A stretch of DNA of 64,000 bases from Saccharopolyspora soli (GTDB lineage: Bacteria; Actinomycetota; Actinomycetes; Mycobacteriales; Pseudonocardiaceae). The stretch lies in the NCBI RefSeq assembly GCF_022678645.1, contig NZ_JALBWV010000015.1:62001-126000 (forward strand), written 5' to 3'. Under the pieces are notes generated by a model that saw only the letters and a list, made by a program, of their open reading frames with translations, was not told where the DNA came from and ran no database searches. Positions 18,565-30,540 of this stretch are shown piece after piece; position 1 is the stretch's first letter, and every line of letters starts with the position of its first letter. The position numbers and the translations under genes are program-made.

Positions 18565-19205
18565 CCACCGGTCGAGCGGCGGCGCACCAGGACGACACCG
18601 CCGACGATCCCCGCCACCACCACGACACCCGCGATGCTCGCGATCGCGACGGTGGCACCGGACCCGCCGTCGGCGGGAGCGGCCGCGGCGTCACCTGCCG
18701 GGCACGCGTCCGGCATGTCGGAGATGTCGTCGTCGTTGATCACCCACTGGCCGTCGGGTCGGGCCATCGCCATGATGCGGAACTCGCCGTCGTACTCGCT
18801 GCCCTGCGCGCAGCGCGGGTACGCCACGGCCCGCATCTGGTGGCCCTGCTCGGGCCGCGCGGCATCGTCGATGAAACCCGAGGTGACGGTCCCGTCGAGC
18901 AGGAACGTGTGCTGTCCACCCGGCGAGGACTGCAGGAGATCGGAAACCTTGCGCCCGGCGCCTTCGTCCAGCGGCGCCAGGCCGCTGCGGTCCTCCGGCA
19001 GGGCGGCGTCCGGTGGCACGTCGACGACCAGGCTGCCGTGCGGCATGCGCCAGTCGCTGGAGACCACCGTCCCGGCGATGTAGACCGGCTGACCCACCGC
19101 GTACTCCCCGGTCAGGCCGTGGTGCGCGTACGCAGCACCGGGGACGGCCAGTAGCGCGGCCGCGACCACCGCGCAGACACCCGACCAACGACCTCGACCG
19201 ATCAC
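18561..19205 (-). CDS. Secreted, C-terminally membrane-anchored protein, DUF6152-like
   Basis: This 214-residue protein has a signal peptide ending near AAYA, a mature N-terminus starting HHGLTGEYAVGQPVYIAGTV (AHH followed by a beta-rich domain with VSSDWRMPHGSLVVDV), and a C-terminal membrane helix (about 182-206) ending in VRRRSTGG. The AHH start and the pattern of W..PH fit the DUF6152 family as I remember it. Two Cys (in YPRCAQG and DACPAG) could form a disulfide. The start is GTG 19205, with GGAGG seven bases upstream. It forms an operon with the downstream four-helix membrane protein. The N-terminal His-His could bind copper, which is speculative. Confidence 0.6.
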   Translation of the reverse strand: MIGRGRWSGVCAVVAAALLAVPGAAYAHHGLTGEYAVGQPVYIAGTVVSSDWRMPHGSLVVDVPPDAALPEDRSGLAPLDEGAGRKVSDLLQSSPGGQHTFLLDGTVTSGFIDDAARPEQGHQMRAVAYPRCAQGSEYDGEFRIMAMARPDGQWVINDDDISDMPDACPAGDAAAAPADGGSGATVAIASIAGVVVVAGIVGGVVLVRRRSTGG

Positions 19206-19281
19206 GCCGACCTCCAGTCAAAACACCCAAAGGGAACAGATGATCGGAAATCTAGCGCCACCGGCCCCATCACGTCAGCAG

Positions 19282-19303
19282 TTCGCGAGTAAAAGCTCGC
19301 GAA
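19282..19303. promoter_or_regulatory. 8-bp inverted repeat upstream of the DUF6152-like gene
   Basis: TTCGCGAG-TAAAAG-CTCGCGAA is a perfect inverted repeat located about 77 bp upstream of the GTG at 19205. It could be an operator or a small hairpin; no regulator gene is adjacent. Confidence 0.3.
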
Positions 19304-19415
19304 ATTCTGGTGACGCCCACCCGGCCGTGGTGTCAGACCGGTCCTGGTCGCGGAGTGCTGCGCTGCGCCAGCCGCGACTTCGGGTGAGGACCGCTGTGCA
19401 GGAATAGGATTTCAC

Positions 19416-19468
19416 GGCAGTGGCCCCCGTGTTGAGCCGACACAGCGACTCGCACGGGGGCCACTGCC
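19416..19468 (-). terminator. Long hairpin terminator of the suf operon
   Basis: A perfect 16-bp stem (GGCAGTGGCCCCCGTG, 19416-19431, and its complement at 19453-19468) extends inward by about four more pairs, including one wobble. It begins 25 bp after the sufT stop. Its position and strength support transcription termination for suf. Confidence 0.7.
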
Positions 19469-19493
19469 CCAGAACCGAATGAAAAGCGGGAAA

Positions 19494-19901
19494 TCAGACC
19501 GTGAAGCCGAGGGCGCGCAGTTGTTCGCGGCCCTCTTCGGTGATCTTCTCCGGGCCCCACGGCGGCATCCACACCCAGTTGATGCGGAAGTCGTTGACCA
19601 GCCCGCCACCCGGCCCGCTGGTCAGCGCGGCGCGCGCCTGGTCCTCGATGACGTCGGTCAGCGGGCAGGCCGCCGAGGTCAACGTCATGTCGACGGTAGC
19701 GGTGTTGTCCTGCTCGACGCGGATGTCGTACACCAGACCGAGATCGACGACGTTGATCCCCAACTCCGGGTCCACCACGTCGCGCAACGCTTCCTCGACG
19801 TCCTCCAGCGCGGCGACCTCAGCGGACGGCGCAGCCTGCTCGGGCAACGCCTCGGCGCTGCGCACCACGTCGGTTTCCTGCACCAGGGCTTCGTCGCTCA
19901 T
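19494..19901 (-). CDS. sufT: SufT-type Fe-S assembly factor (MIP18/DUF59 family)
   Basis: This 135-residue cytoplasmic protein has a variable acidic N-terminus (about 1-28) followed by a MIP18/DUF59 domain: DVVDPELGINVVDLGLVYDI, then MTLTSAACPLTD with the conserved Cys, and PPWGPEKITEEGR near the end. Such proteins help mature or transfer Fe-S clusters made by SUF. It is the last gene of the suf operon, 159 bp after sufU. This longer gap carries a 23-bp tandem duplication that includes its Shine-Dalgarno. The operon ends in a strong hairpin. Confidence 0.92.
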   Translation of the reverse strand: MSDEALVQETDVVRSAEALPEQAAPSAEVAALEDVEEALRDVVDPELGINVVDLGLVYDIRVEQDNTATVDMTLTSAACPLTDVIEDQARAALTSGPGGGLVNDFRINWVWMPPWGPEKITEEGREQLRALGFTV

Positions 19902-19905
19902 GACA

Positions 19906-19950
19906 GTTCCGCCTCTCCGCGTTTCACTGTTCCGCCTCTCCGCGATTCAC
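19906..19950 (-). repeat. 23-bp tandem duplication containing the sufT ribosome-binding region
   Basis: Two 22-base units (19906-19927 and 19929-19950) differ at one base and repeat with a 23-bp period. On the coding strand each contains GGAGAGGCGGAA, and the copy nearest the gene supplies the Shine-Dalgarno for ATG 19901. Confidence 0.75.
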
Positions 19951-20060
19951 AGTGGTGGTTGCGTCCAACCGAATCTCCCGTTTCGTGGTTTCTTGTGGCT
20001 GGCTTGCGTCACGGTCCCCTGGGGTGCGGTTGAGGAGGACTGAGGTTGACACAGGGCTAC

Positions 20061-20519
20061 TCATGACGCCTCCTCAACCACGACACGCGACACCGCGTCC
20101 TTGAAAGCCATCCAACCCAGCAATGCGCACTTCACGCGCATCGGGTACTTCGCCACACCCGCGAACGCGATGCCGTCCTCCAGCACATCCTCGTCCGGCT
20201 CGACCTTGCCGCGGCCGTGCATCAGCTCGCTGAACGCCGCCTCGGTGCTCATCGCGTGCCGCAGCGGCTTGCCGACGACCAGGTCGGTGAGCACCGACAC
20301 GGAAGCCTGGCTGATCGAACAGCCCTGCCCCGCGTAGGACACGTCGTCGACGATCGCGTCCGCGTCCGTCCCGGTCAACCGCACCCGGAGGGTGACCTCG
20401 TCACCGCAGGTCGGGTTGATCTGGAACGACTCGGCATCGAAGGGTTCCCGCAGGCCGTGGCGGTGCGGTTTGCGGTAGTGGTCCAGGATGATTTCCTGGT
20501 ACATCTGCTCCAGCTGCAT
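20061..20519 (-). CDS. sufU: SufU zinc-dependent sulfurtransferase
   Basis: This 152-residue IscU-fold protein of the SUF system accepts sulfur from SufS. Zinc/sulfur ligands are visible as NPTCGDEV (Cys near 40), YAGQGCSISQAS (Cys near 66) and VKCALLGW near 128, with the SufU-type insertion between the second and third Cys (LMHGRGKVEPDEDVLEDG) absent from IscU. The start is ATG 20519, with GGAGA upstream. It lies 23 bp after sufS, matching the SufS-SufU partnership of Gram-positive bacteria. Confidence 0.95.
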   Translation of the reverse strand: MQLEQMYQEIILDHYRKPHRHGLREPFDAESFQINPTCGDEVTLRVRLTGTDADAIVDDVSYAGQGCSISQASVSVLTDLVVGKPLRHAMSTEAAFSELMHGRGKVEPDEDVLEDGIAFAGVAKYPMRVKCALLGWMAFKDAVSRVVVEEAS

Positions 20520-20542
20520 CAAGAATTCTCCGGCAGTCCCGA

Positions 20543-22620
<2,078 letters not shown>

Positions 22621-22656
22621 ATCTTCTTCGTTCTCCTGGGTGTGTGAAAGCTTTGG

Positions 22657-23841
22657 TCAGGCGCCGACGACGGCGAGTTCTGCCTCGATCGCGGCTTCCA
22701 GCCGCTCCCGGACCGCGGGCACGGTGATCTTCTGCAGCAGTTCGCCGAAGAACCCGCGCACCACCAAGCGCCGGGCCTGGTCCTGCGGGATGCCGCGGGC
22801 CATCAGGTAGAACAGCTGCTCGTCGTCGAAGCGGCCGGTGGCGCTGGCGTGCCCGGCGCCTTCGATCTCGCCGGTCTCGATCTCCAGGTTCGGCACCGAG
22901 TCGGCCCGCGCGCCCTCGGTGAGCACCAGGTTGCGGTTGAGCTCGTAGGTGTCGGTGCCCTCGGCCGCGGCGCGGATCAGCACGTCGCCGATCCACACCG
23001 AGTGCGCCGAGTCGCCCTGCAGCGCGCCCTTGTAGAGCACGTTGCTGCGGCAGTTCGGCACCGCGTGGTCCACCAGCATCCGGTGTTCCAGGTGCTGCCC
23101 GGCGTCGGCGAAGTACAGGCCGAGCAGTTCGGCGTCACCGCCCCTGCCGCCGTAGGTGACGGTCGTGTTGACCCGCACCAGGTCGCCGCCGAGGGTGACG
23201 GCGAGGTGCCGGAACACCGCGTCACGGCCCAGGTTGGCGTGCTCGGAGCTGACCTGGGTGGCGTCGTCGGCCCAGTCGTGCACGGACACGACCCGCAGCT
23301 GCGCGCCGTCGCCGATGACGAACTCGACGTTGTCGCCCAGCGTGCCGGAGCCGCGGTAGTCGATCACCACGACGGCCTCGGCGAACTGCTCGGCGCGCAC
23401 CTGCAGGTGCCCGAAGGCGACCTCGCCCTCGCCGGGGCCGTGCACCGTGATGGTGATCGGCTCCGCGGGCTTGGTGTCCTTGGGCACCGTGACCACGGTG
23501 GCCTCGGTGAAGGAGCTCCACGCCTGCGCGGCGATCCGGTCGGAGGGGACCCCGCCGTTGCCGATCCGCGCGTCGTCGCGGTCCACGGTCTCCACCGTCG
23601 CATCCGCGCCGATGACCTCGACCTTGATGTTGCCGGTGGCAGTGGCGGAGCCATCGTGCAGGCCCTTGAGCCGCCGCATCGGCGTGAAGCGCCAATCCTC
23701 CTCGCGGCCGCCGGGCACCTCGAACGCCTCGACGTCGTAGGAGGTGAAACGGGCCCCGCGGGAGGACTGCGGGATACCCGTGCCACCGCCGTGCGAGTGC
23801 TCGCCGAGGCCGTGCTGGGCGTCGGTCTTGGTGGTGCTCAT
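22657..23841 (-). CDS. sufD: Fe-S cluster assembly protein SufD
   Basis: This 394-residue protein of the SufB/SufD beta-helix family partners with SufB and SufC. The C-terminal part carries the family segment FDDEQLFYLMARGIPQDQAR followed by LVVRGFFGELLQKI. The N-terminus is short relative to E. coli SufD. The start is ATG 23841, one base after the sufB stop codon. It has a structural and iron-acquisition role in cluster assembly. Confidence 0.94.
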   Translation of the reverse strand: MSTTKTDAQHGLGEHSHGGGTGIPQSSRGARFTSYDVEAFEVPGGREEDWRFTPMRRLKGLHDGSATATGNIKVEVIGADATVETVDRDDARIGNGGVPSDRIAAQAWSSFTEATVVTVPKDTKPAEPITITVHGPGEGEVAFGHLQVRAEQFAEAVVVIDYRGSGTLGDNVEFVIGDGAQLRVVSVHDWADDATQVSSEHANLGRDAVFRHLAVTLGGDLVRVNTTVTYGGRGGDAELLGLYFADAGQHLEHRMLVDHAVPNCRSNVLYKGALQGDSAHSVWIGDVLIRAAAEGTDTYELNRNLVLTEGARADSVPNLEIETGEIEGAGHASATGRFDDEQLFYLMARGIPQDQARRLVVRGFFGELLQKITVPAVRERLEAAIEAELAVVGA

Positions 23842-23842
23842 C

Positions 23843-25302
<1,460 letters not shown>

Positions 25303-25306
<4 letters not shown>

Positions 25307-26145
25307 ACGGACTCCCCTCCATCAGGAATCGGGGCGGTGTTCTGCTGATCCTTCGGGACTGGAGCAGCAGAGGTTTCGGCGGGCTCCGGGCGATCGCCGC
25401 CCGAATCCGCGAACCGCGCGGTTGGTACGTGCGTGGTGCAGGCCGCATCACCGTTCGCGATGGTGGCCAGCCGCTGCACATGGGTACCGAGCACTTCGGC
25501 GAACGCCGCCGTCTCGGCCTCGCACAGCTGCGGGAAGTCCGCAGCGACGTGCGCCACCGGGCAGTGGTGTTGGCAGAGCTGTTCGCCACTTCCAACGCTA
25601 CGCGTCGAGGCAGCGTAACCCTCCCTGGTGAGCGCGTCGGCGAGGACCTCCGCGCGCTCGGCCGGGCTGGCCGCGGCCGCTAGCACCTCCCGGTGGTTGG
25701 CCACCAACGCGGCCATCCGCCGGTCGGCGAACTCGCGGACCGCCTGCTCTCCCTCGTGCTCGGCGATGAATCGCAGCGCCGCCACCGCCAGGTCGTCGTA
25801 GGCGTGTCCGAACCGCGCCCGGCCCACCTCGGTGAGCAGGTACAGCTTCGCGGGTCGGCCTCGACCACGACGGCCTCGCGGAGAGGATTCCCGGGTGTAC
25901 GCCTCGCCTTCGGCGACCAGCACGTCGAGGTGCCGACGCACCGCAGTGGGGCTCACCCCGAGTTCACCGGCCACCGCCGCAGCGGTGATCGGCCCCCGTT
26001 CCAGCAGCAACCGCGCAACCGTGTGCCGGGTGCGCCCGTCGCCGTGCGCGGCCATGCCGGGCTGGGCCGCAGAGCCCAGCTCGGTGGCCACGTCGGCCGC
26101 TGCGCCGACCTCGGCGGCAGCAGGAGGCGTCCCGACTTTTTTCAC
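25303..26145 (-). CDS. sufR: SUF operon repressor SufR (Fe-S sensing winged-helix regulator)
   Basis: This 280-residue regulator has an N-terminal winged helix (about residues 38-105, containing [20 protein letters not shown] and the wing [17 protein letters not shown]). A C-terminal domain holds Cys191, Cys195 and Cys208 in [10 protein letters not shown]...LCEAE, the pattern expected for a [4Fe-4S] cluster. SufR proteins repress suf when holo. I chose GTG 26145; an open frame continues upstream to 26304 but crosses the promoter region. Upstream, AACA-CGAA-TGTT and a TAGGTA -10-like hexamer lie within 20 bp of the start, so the leader would be only a few bases. It is divergent from mptB, as in mycobacteria. 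Confidence 0.92.
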
Positions 26146-26230
26146 AACACGAATGTTACCTATTTCGCGTCGAGGCACCAGAGTGCGGGGCAGGCTCGTG
26201 ATCTGACTCACGCGATTACGCTTCGTCGTC

Positions 26231-27793
26231 GTGGCGGCAGGCGAAACGGAAGACACAGCGGCAGCCGGTCCGGCGTTGCCCCCCGGTACCCACCTGGACC
26301 GCACGGAACGGCGTCAGCTCGACGTCGTCCGCCGGTTCGGCACCACCGGGTCGCTGGTGCTGGCCGTCGGTGCCATCGGCGCCGGTGCCGCCCCGGTGGA
26401 CAACCCGCTGTCCGGGGCCCGCCTGATCGGCCTGCCCACCCGCATCCCGACCGTGGCGATGGCCTGCTGCTGGCTGGGCATGCTGATGATCGTCATCGCC
26501 TGGCTGTGGCTGGGCAAGCTCTGCTGGCCGGGCCGGGAGCGGATGCTGTCGGTCACCCAACTGGCCCGCACGGTCGCCATGTGGGCGTTGCCGCTGGTCC
26601 TGGCCCCGCCGCTGTTCAGCACCGACATGTACAGCTACCTGGCGCAGAGCGAGGTGGCCGCGCGCGGCTTCAACCCGTACGTGCTGGGCCCGGCCGCCGC
26701 GCTGGGCGTCGACCACCCGTTCACCGCCAACGTGCCCAACATCTGGCGGGACACACCGTCGCCGTACGGGCCGCTGTTCCTGATGTTCGGCCAGGTGATC
26801 TCGCGGATCGTCGGCGACAACGTGGTGTTCGGCGTGCTGGTGTGGCGCGCGGTGATGCTGTGCGGACTGGCGATGGCGATCTGGGCGATCCCCCGGCTGG
26901 CCCGCCGCTGCGGCGTGCACCCGGCCGCCGCGCTGTGGCTCGGCGCGGCCAACCCGATCGTGCTGTTCCACGTGGTCAGCGGCATGCACAACGAGGCGCT
27001 GATGGTCGGCATCATGCTGGCCGCCATCGAACTGGGGCTGCGCTACCAGACCGTGCCGGGCACCATCGCCGCCGGTGTGCTGCTGACCATCGCCGGGGCG
27101 ATCAAACCGCCGGGCTGGATCGCGCTCGGCTTCTTCGGGATCTACCTGGTGCTGCGCCGCGGCGGCCGGTTCCGCGACCTGGTGCGGATCGCCGCGCTGC
27201 TGAGCGCGGTGTTCCTGGCCACCATGACGGTGATCACGGTGGCCAGCGGATGGGGCCTCGGCTGGATCGACACCTTCGACGTGCCCAACCGGGTCAAGAC
27301 GTTCATGGCCCCGCTGACCGCGTTCGGCATGACCGGCGGCGGCCTGAGCGCACTGCTCGGGCTGGGCAACCAGACCGACGCGATGCTGGTCATCACCAAG
27401 ATCATCGGTTATCTGATCGTCGCCGTGGTGTGCCTGCGGATGCTGTGGGTGTCCTTCCGAGGCCGCATCGAACCGCTGGCCGCCATGGGCATCACCTTCC
27501 TCACCCTCGCGCTGGCGGTGCCGGTGCTGTGGCCCTGGTACCTGCTGTGGTCGGTGGTCCCGCTGGCGCTGTCCACCAACAGCAACCGGTTTCGGACCAC
27601 CGCGGCGGTGATCTGCGCCGCGGTCGCCCTGCTGGTGCCGCCGACCGGGGCGGGCTTCCCGCTGCGCGCCTACCAGATCCCGCTGGCCGTGATCGCAGCG
27701 GTGATCGTCTTCGCGATCACGCTCTGGTTGGTGCGCGGCAAGGTGCCCGGCCTGCTACCGACCCGCAGCAGTGTTCGGCCCGCCACGCAATAG
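26231..27793 (+). CDS. mptB: Polyprenol-phosphomannose-dependent alpha-(1->6)-mannosyltransferase MptB
   Basis: This 520-residue polytopic GT-C type glycosyltransferase has about 13 membrane helices. The first extracytoplasmic loop carries STDMYSYLAQSEVAARGFNPY, with the conserved acidic residue of GT-C enzymes, then NIWRDTPSPYGPLFL and AANPIVLFHVVSGMHNEALM. MptB starts the alpha-1,6-mannan core of lipomannan and lipoarabinomannan using polyprenyl-phosphomannose. The start is GTG 26231, divergent from sufR with 85 bp between. Downstream is an ABC transporter pair 11 bp away, the same order as Rv1459c-Rv1457c. Confidence 0.88.
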   Translation: MAAGETEDTAAAGPALPPGTHLDRTERRQLDVVRRFGTTGSLVLAVGAIGAGAAPVDNPLSGARLIGLPTRIPTVAMACCWLGMLMIVIAWLWLGKLCWPGRERMLSVTQLARTVAMWALPLVLAPPLFSTDMYSYLAQSEVAARGFNPYVLGPAAALGVDHPFTANVPNIWRDTPSPYGPLFLMFGQVISRIVGDNVVFGVLVWRAVMLCGLAMAIWAIPRLARRCGVHPAAALWLGAANPIVLFHVVSGMHNEALMVGIMLAAIELGLRYQTVPGTIAAGVLLTIAGAIKPPGWIALGFFGIYLVLRRGGRFRDLVRIAALLSAVFLATMTVITVASGWGLGWIDTFDVPNRVKTFMAPLTAFGMTGGGLSALLGLGNQTDAMLVITKIIGYLIVAVVCLRMLWVSFRGRIEPLAAMGITFLTLALAVPVLWPWYLLWSVVPLALSTNSNRFRTTAAVICAAVALLVPPTGAGFPLRAYQIPLAVIAAVIVFAITLWLVRGKVPGLLPTRSSVRPATQ

Positions 27794-27804
27794 GCTTGGG
27801 TGTC

Positions 27805-28740
27805 GTGAGCAACGCCGATAGTCCGGCCGTCCGATTGCGGGGGCTGAAGAAGCGCTTCGGCGACACCGTCGCCCTCGCCGGGCTCGACCTGTGCTTGCCG
27901 CGCGGCAGCGTCCTGGCGCTGCTCGGCCCCAACGGCGCGGGCAAGACCACCACCGTCGAGATCTGCGAGGGCTTCCAGCACCCGGACGGCGGTGAGGTCT
28001 GCGTGCTCGGTCTGGATCCGGGCACCCAGGCCGAGGCGTTGCGGCCGCGGATCGGCGTGATGCCGCAGGGCGGCGGGGCCTACCCCGGAGTGCGAGCCGA
28101 CGAGATGCTGCACCTGGTCGCCTCCTGCGCCGCCAGCCCGTTGGACCCAGCGTGGCTGCTGGACGTGCTCGGGTTGACCTCAGCGCGCCGCACCCCCTAC
28201 AAACGACTGTCCGGCGGGCAGCAGCAACGGCTTTCGCTCGCCTGCGCCCTGGTCTGCCGACCGGAGCTGGTTTTCCTCGACGAGCCCACCGCGGGTCTGG
28301 ATCCGCAGGCGCGGCGGCTGGTCTGGGAGCTGGTCGGCGCGCTCCGCCGGGACGGCGTGAGCGTGCTGCTGACGACCCACCTGATGGAGGAGGCCGAAGC
28401 GCTCGCCGACCGCGTGGTGATCGTGGATCGCGGCCGCGCGGTCGCCGACGGCACCGCCGAGGAGCTCACCGAACCCGAAGACGGCAGGCAGGAACTGCGG
28501 TTCCGCTCCCAACCCGGACTGGACCTGAACCTGCTGCTGGCCGCGCTGCCGGAGGGCTGCCAGGCCACCGAACTGCGGCCCGGCGACTACGTGGTGCGCG
28601 GCGTGGTCGACCCGCAGGTGGTGTCGACGGTGACCGCCTGGTGCGCGCAGCACGGGGTGCTCGCCCAGGAACTCCGGGTCAGCCGCCGCAGCCTGGAGGA
28701 CGTCTTCCTGGAACTGACCGGACGGGAGCTTCGATCGTGA
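27805..28740 (+). CDS. ABC transporter ATP-binding protein (export type, DrrA-like)
   Basis: This 311-residue ATPase has Walker A GPNGAGKTT, Q-loop MPQGG, signature LSGGQQQR, Walker B LVFLDEPTAGLDPQ and H-loop TTHLMEE. A C-terminal domain of about 80 residues after the nucleotide-binding domain ends with SLEDVFLELTGRELRS, a typical DrrA/CcmA-type tail. The start is GTG 27805, 11 bp after mptB, and the stop overlaps the permease start (GTGA). The exported molecule is unknown. The conserved location with mptB suggests a cell-envelope glycolipid or a heme/quinone-related compound, given ctaA downstream. Confidence 0.9.
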   Translation: MSNADSPAVRLRGLKKRFGDTVALAGLDLCLPRGSVLALLGPNGAGKTTTVEICEGFQHPDGGEVCVLGLDPGTQAEALRPRIGVMPQGGGAYPGVRADEMLHLVASCAASPLDPAWLLDVLGLTSARRTPYKRLSGGQQQRLSLACALVCRPELVFLDEPTAGLDPQARRLVWELVGALRRDGVSVLLTTHLMEEAEALADRVVIVDRGRAVADGTAEELTEPEDGRQELRFRSQPGLDLNLLLAALPEGCQATELRPGDYVVRGVVDPQVVSTVTAWCAQHGVLAQELRVSRRSLEDVFLELTGRELRS

Positions 28741-29546
28741 ACACCGAGACCAACGCCCCCGCCCAGCTCGGCGCCCAGTTCCCACCGGGCACGTTCGCGC
28801 CCGCGCCCGGCCGGGGTCGCGCGGCGCGGATGCTGGCCGCGCAGACCAAGATCGAGGCCCTGCTGATCATCCGGCACGGCGAGCAGGCGTTGTTGACGCT
28901 GATCATCCCGCTGGCGCTGCTGATCGGGTTGAGCACGCTGCACATCGGCACCGTGCCGGAACCGCGGGTGGACTCGGTGATGCCGCGCATCCTGGCCTTG
29001 GCGGTGATGTCCACGGCGTTCACCGGCCAGGCCATCGCGCTCGGCTTCGACCGCCGCTACGGCGTGCTCAAACGGCTTTCCGCGACCGCGCTGCCGCGCT
29101 GGACGCTCATTTCCGGTCGGATCCTGGCGACGCTGCTGGTCGTTGCCCTGCAAGCGGTCGTGCTGGGCATCGCCGCAGCGCTGCTGGGCTGGTCACCGGC
29201 GCTTGTCGGGCTGCTGCCCGCGATCCCGCTGCTGGTGCTGGGCACGCTCGCCTTCGGCGCGGCCGGAGTGCTGGTCGGTGGCGCCTTGCGGGCCGAGATC
29301 GTGCTCGCGGTGGCCAACGCCATCTGGTTCGTGCTGCTGCTCGCCGGTGGCTTGGCGCTGCCCGCCAGCGACCTGCCCGGCGCGGTCGGACTGCTCGCCG
29401 GGTACCTGCCCTCCGGAGCGCTCGCGGAGGCGCTCGACGCGGTCCTGGTGCAAGGCGCGCTACCGGGTTTGCAGCCGATCGCGGTCCTCGCGGCGTGGGG
29501 CGCGGTGTGCGGCGCGGTGGCGATCCGGACCACCCGGCTGACCTGA
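28737..29546 (+). CDS. ABC-2 type transporter permease
   Basis: This 269-residue membrane protein has six predicted helices of the ABC-2 (DrrB-like) family, with an amphipathic N-terminus (MLAAQTKIEALLIIRHGEQALL) and the family segment FDRRYGVLKRLSATALPRW between helices 2 and 3. It is translated by coupling with the ATPase gene through a GTGA overlap. Together they form an exporter of unknown substrate, equivalent in position to Rv1457c. Confidence 0.9.
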   Translation: MNTETNAPAQLGAQFPPGTFAPAPGRGRAARMLAAQTKIEALLIIRHGEQALLTLIIPLALLIGLSTLHIGTVPEPRVDSVMPRILALAVMSTAFTGQAIALGFDRRYGVLKRLSATALPRWTLISGRILATLLVVALQAVVLGIAAALLGWSPALVGLLPAIPLLVLGTLAFGAAGVLVGGALRAEIVLAVANAIWFVLLLAGGLALPASDLPGAVGLLAGYLPSGALAEALDAVLVQGALPGLQPIAVLAAWGAVCGAVAIRTTRLT

Positions 29547-29589
29547 TCGGCAGCCGCGGACGATTTGCGGTCGCGGCCACTTCGAACCA

Positions 29590-29618
29590 ACGACAATTCT
29601 GAAACGCCGTTCTAGGGT
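29590..29618 (+). promoter_or_regulatory. Promoter for a probably leaderless transcript (SCO6745-family gene)
   Basis: ACGACA (29590-29595), 17 bp and TAGGGT (29613-29618) precede ATG 29626 by only seven bases, so the mRNA would begin at or next to the start codon. No Shine-Dalgarno is present, consistent with leaderless initiation. Confidence 0.5.
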
Positions 29619-29625
29619 GTGGCGC

Positions 29626-30471
29626 ATGACGATGATCGCGCGCCAGGTGAAGCAATCCCTGGAACTCATCCACGCCATGAGCTACTTCGCACCCGAGACC
29701 GCCGACGGCTTCGCCGCACTCGGCCTCGACCGGGGCCGGATGTCGTACTACGCCGGGCGATCCGCTGCGATGGGCCCGGTCGGCGCCGGGGTCGTCGCGG
29801 CGACCTTCTACAACTTCAACCCCGAATCCGTCGCCCGCTCGATCCCGAAGGCTTGGTCGATCGCCGCCCCGGAGACCGTGCTCGCCGCCCGGCTGCGGGC
29901 TGCTGACGCGGCGCTGCGCCGACTGCTCGGCGAGGGCACCGTCACCTCGGATGTCGTCGCCGAATCCGCCGAACTGGCCCGAGAAGCCGCGCTGGCCTGC
30001 ACCCCGGAAGGCAAGCCGCTGTACGCCGCGCACGCCGACCTGGAATGGCCGGACGAACCGCACCTGAAGCTCTGGCACGCGATCACGCTGCTGCGCGAGT
30101 TCCGCGGTGACGCGCACATCGCCGCGCTGCAGCAGGGCGGGCTGAGCGGCATCCAGGCGCTGGCGCTGCATTCCACCGTCCCAGGCGGTTTCCAGCCGGA
30201 CGTGGCGAAGAAGCTCCGCGAATGGACCGACGAGCAGTGGGAGCAGGCGTTCCAGGAACTGCGCGAGCGCGGTCTGGTCGACGCCGAAGGCGAGATCACC
30301 GATGCCGGTACCGCACTGCGGGAGGAGATCGAAACCGCGACCGACGCGATGTCGATGGCGCCCTGGTCGGCGCTCGGCGACACCAGGACAGAGGTGCTGG
30401 TGCGCAACGGCAGCCAGCTCAGCAGGACACTGGCGAAGGCGGGCGCGATGCCGCGCGGACTCCGCCGGTAG
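29626..30471 (+). CDS. SCO6745-family protein (conserved actinobacterial, function unknown)
   Basis: This soluble helical protein of about 281 residues begins MTMIARQVKQSLELIHAM. It contains the family-like segments SYFAPETADGFAALGLDRGRMSYY (N-terminal, given here only to locate residues 21-44), VVAATFYNFNP and KLWHAITLLREFRGDAHIAAL, and a winged-helix-like C-terminal part (LRERGLVDAEGEITDAGTAL). I recall this as the SCO6745 family, whose biochemical role is not established; the C-terminal part resembles a MarR-like wing. ATG 29626 is chosen because a promoter lies directly upstream. Confidence 0.75.
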   Translation: MTMIARQVKQSLELIHAMSYFAPETADGFAALGLDRGRMSYYAGRSAAMGPVGAGVVAATFYNFNPESVARSIPKAWSIAAPETVLAARLRAADAALRRLLGEGTVTSDVVAESAELAREAALACTPEGKPLYAAHADLEWPDEPHLKLWHAITLLREFRGDAHIAALQQGGLSGIQALALHSTVPGGFQPDVAKKLREWTDEQWEQAFQELRERGLVDAEGEITDAGTALREEIETATDAMSMAPWSALGDTRTEVLVRNGSQLSRTLAKAGAMPRGLRR

Positions 30472-30540
30472 CAGTGAACGCCCACGGGCAGCCTCCGCCC
30501 TGCGCACTGGCGTTTTCGGCGGCGTCCTACCATCGAGGTC

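Noticed and set aside
25693-27804. Long in-frame extension upstream of the ABC ATPase start at 27805
   Set aside because: It reads through sufR antisense and the whole of mptB in another frame. The ATPase family start and coupling spacing support GTG 27805.
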